The position numbers were made by a program, and so were the translations under genes. DNA of 35,511 nt, taken from Sedimentisphaerales bacterium. GTDB taxonomy: Bacteria; Planctomycetota; Phycisphaerae; Sedimentisphaerales; Anaerobacaceae. The notes below the pieces were generated by a model. It worked only from the letters and a program-made list of their open reading frames with translations, did not search any database and had not been told where the DNA came from. The DNA lies in contig JAFGEF010000039.1 of NCBI GenBank assembly GCA_016931715.1, forward strand, positions 1 to 35,511. The letters are read 5' to 3'. Each line of letters opens with the position of its first letter. Position 1 is the stretch's first letter. This document shows positions 35,266 to 35,511 of the stretch, one piece after another.

Positions 35266-35511
35266 TTAATCTTTAAACATTAATGGTGCCATCTGATTCA
35301 AACAGCGCCGCCAGGTCAGGAACTCATGAGCTGTGCCTTCAGAAACATAGGAAGCTGCATTAATGCCAGCCTGATTAAGCGTATTAGCGGCATTTTTAAC
35401 ACTATCGGGACTCTCTTTGCTGCCCGTACCCATGAAAACAAGTTTAACCTTCGACTTGTCTGGTATCTGTGACTCGGAGATAGTGCCGCCGCTGAATAAT
35501 CCAATATGGGA
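35266..35511 (-). CDS. CE1/esterase-D-like hydrolase, C-terminal part (5' end outside window)
   Basis: 81 codons and a TAA stop, open to the right edge. The sequence starts [20 protein letters not shown], continues VKLVFMGTGSKESP and ends GTAHEFLTWRRCLNQMAPLM then FKD. It matches the C-terminus of the two CE1-like genes downstream, including the catalytic-His segment HEF-x-x-WRR. It is therefore the third copy of a tandem family. The stretch that holds a 57-residue Gly-rich insert in the neighbour is short here, so at least this loop is insert-free. The nucleophile lies outside the window. Confidence 0.85.
   Translation of the reverse strand, partial: SHIGLFSGGTISESQIPDKSKVKLVFMGTGSKESPDSVKNAANTLNQAGINAASYVSEGTAHEFLTWRRCLNQMAPLMFKD

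Noticed and set aside
35316..35504. Minus-strand 62-codon frame at the right edge
   Set aside because: It is out of frame with the clear CE1-type C-terminus that ends at 35266 and shows no similarity to anything in the window.

Overview
The window reads as chromosomal DNA of a Gram-negative-type bacterium, most likely a polysaccharide-degrading planctomycete of the Phycisphaerae/Sedimentisphaerales kind. This is an inference from gene content. The window holds an LptD-like LPS-assembly protein, a Lol lipoprotein-export ABC system, an L,D-transpeptidase, dockerin-like EF-hand pairs, a BlaR-type M56 receptor carrying carboxypeptidase-regulatory and thioredoxin-like domains, and a dense block of secreted glycan hydrolases and esterases. 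Base composition is moderately AT-rich. Several genes start with TTG or lack a clear Shine-Dalgarno sequence. I saw no tRNA, rRNA, CRISPR array, insertion sequence or phage gene.

Left part (1-5.2 kb, minus strand): a BlaI-type repressor followed by a very large BlaR1-like membrane receptor that leaves the window at its C-terminal end. A consensus-like promoter upstream of blaI carries two 14-bp inverted repeats, so the pair is probably autoregulated. The receptor has no visible penicillin-binding domain. Its long outer part is built from Ig-like modules and two nearly identical thioredoxin-like modules without CxxC.

Middle part (5.2-24 kb, almost all minus strand): housekeeping and envelope genes. 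These are rarA, 5-formyltetrahydrofolate cyclo-ligase and an L,D-transpeptidase (one likely operon from a leaderless promoter); a plus-strand membrane protein with a pseudopilin-like tail; a polyprenyl diphosphate synthase; a branched-chain aminotransferase; a LolC/LolE/LolD-like exporter downstream of lysS; an S41/PDZ protease; class II fructose-bisphosphate aldolase; and lptD. Several spacers contain period-7 repeats or palindromic elements.

Right part (24-35.5 kb): an accessory glycan-degradation locus. On the plus strand are a gingipain-like (C25) protein with dockerin-like repeats, a GH43-like glycosidase and an acetyl/feruloyl-esterase-like hydrolase. On the minus strand are six alpha/beta-hydrolases: two paralogous 'GHSCGG/GQSCAG' hydrolases, one 'GFSAGG' esterase and three tandem CE1/esterase-D-like enzymes (the last cut by the window edge). 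These could remove acyl side groups while GH43 removes arabinose- or xylose-type residues.

The most unusual signal is in this last block. Long, in-frame Gly/Met/Ala/Arg/Pro low-complexity inserts sit inside the catalytic domains of at least three hydrolases from two unrelated families. Neighbouring paralogs lack them at the matching loop. One insert module occurs in two different loop positions, as if the low-complexity cassette has spread within the locus.
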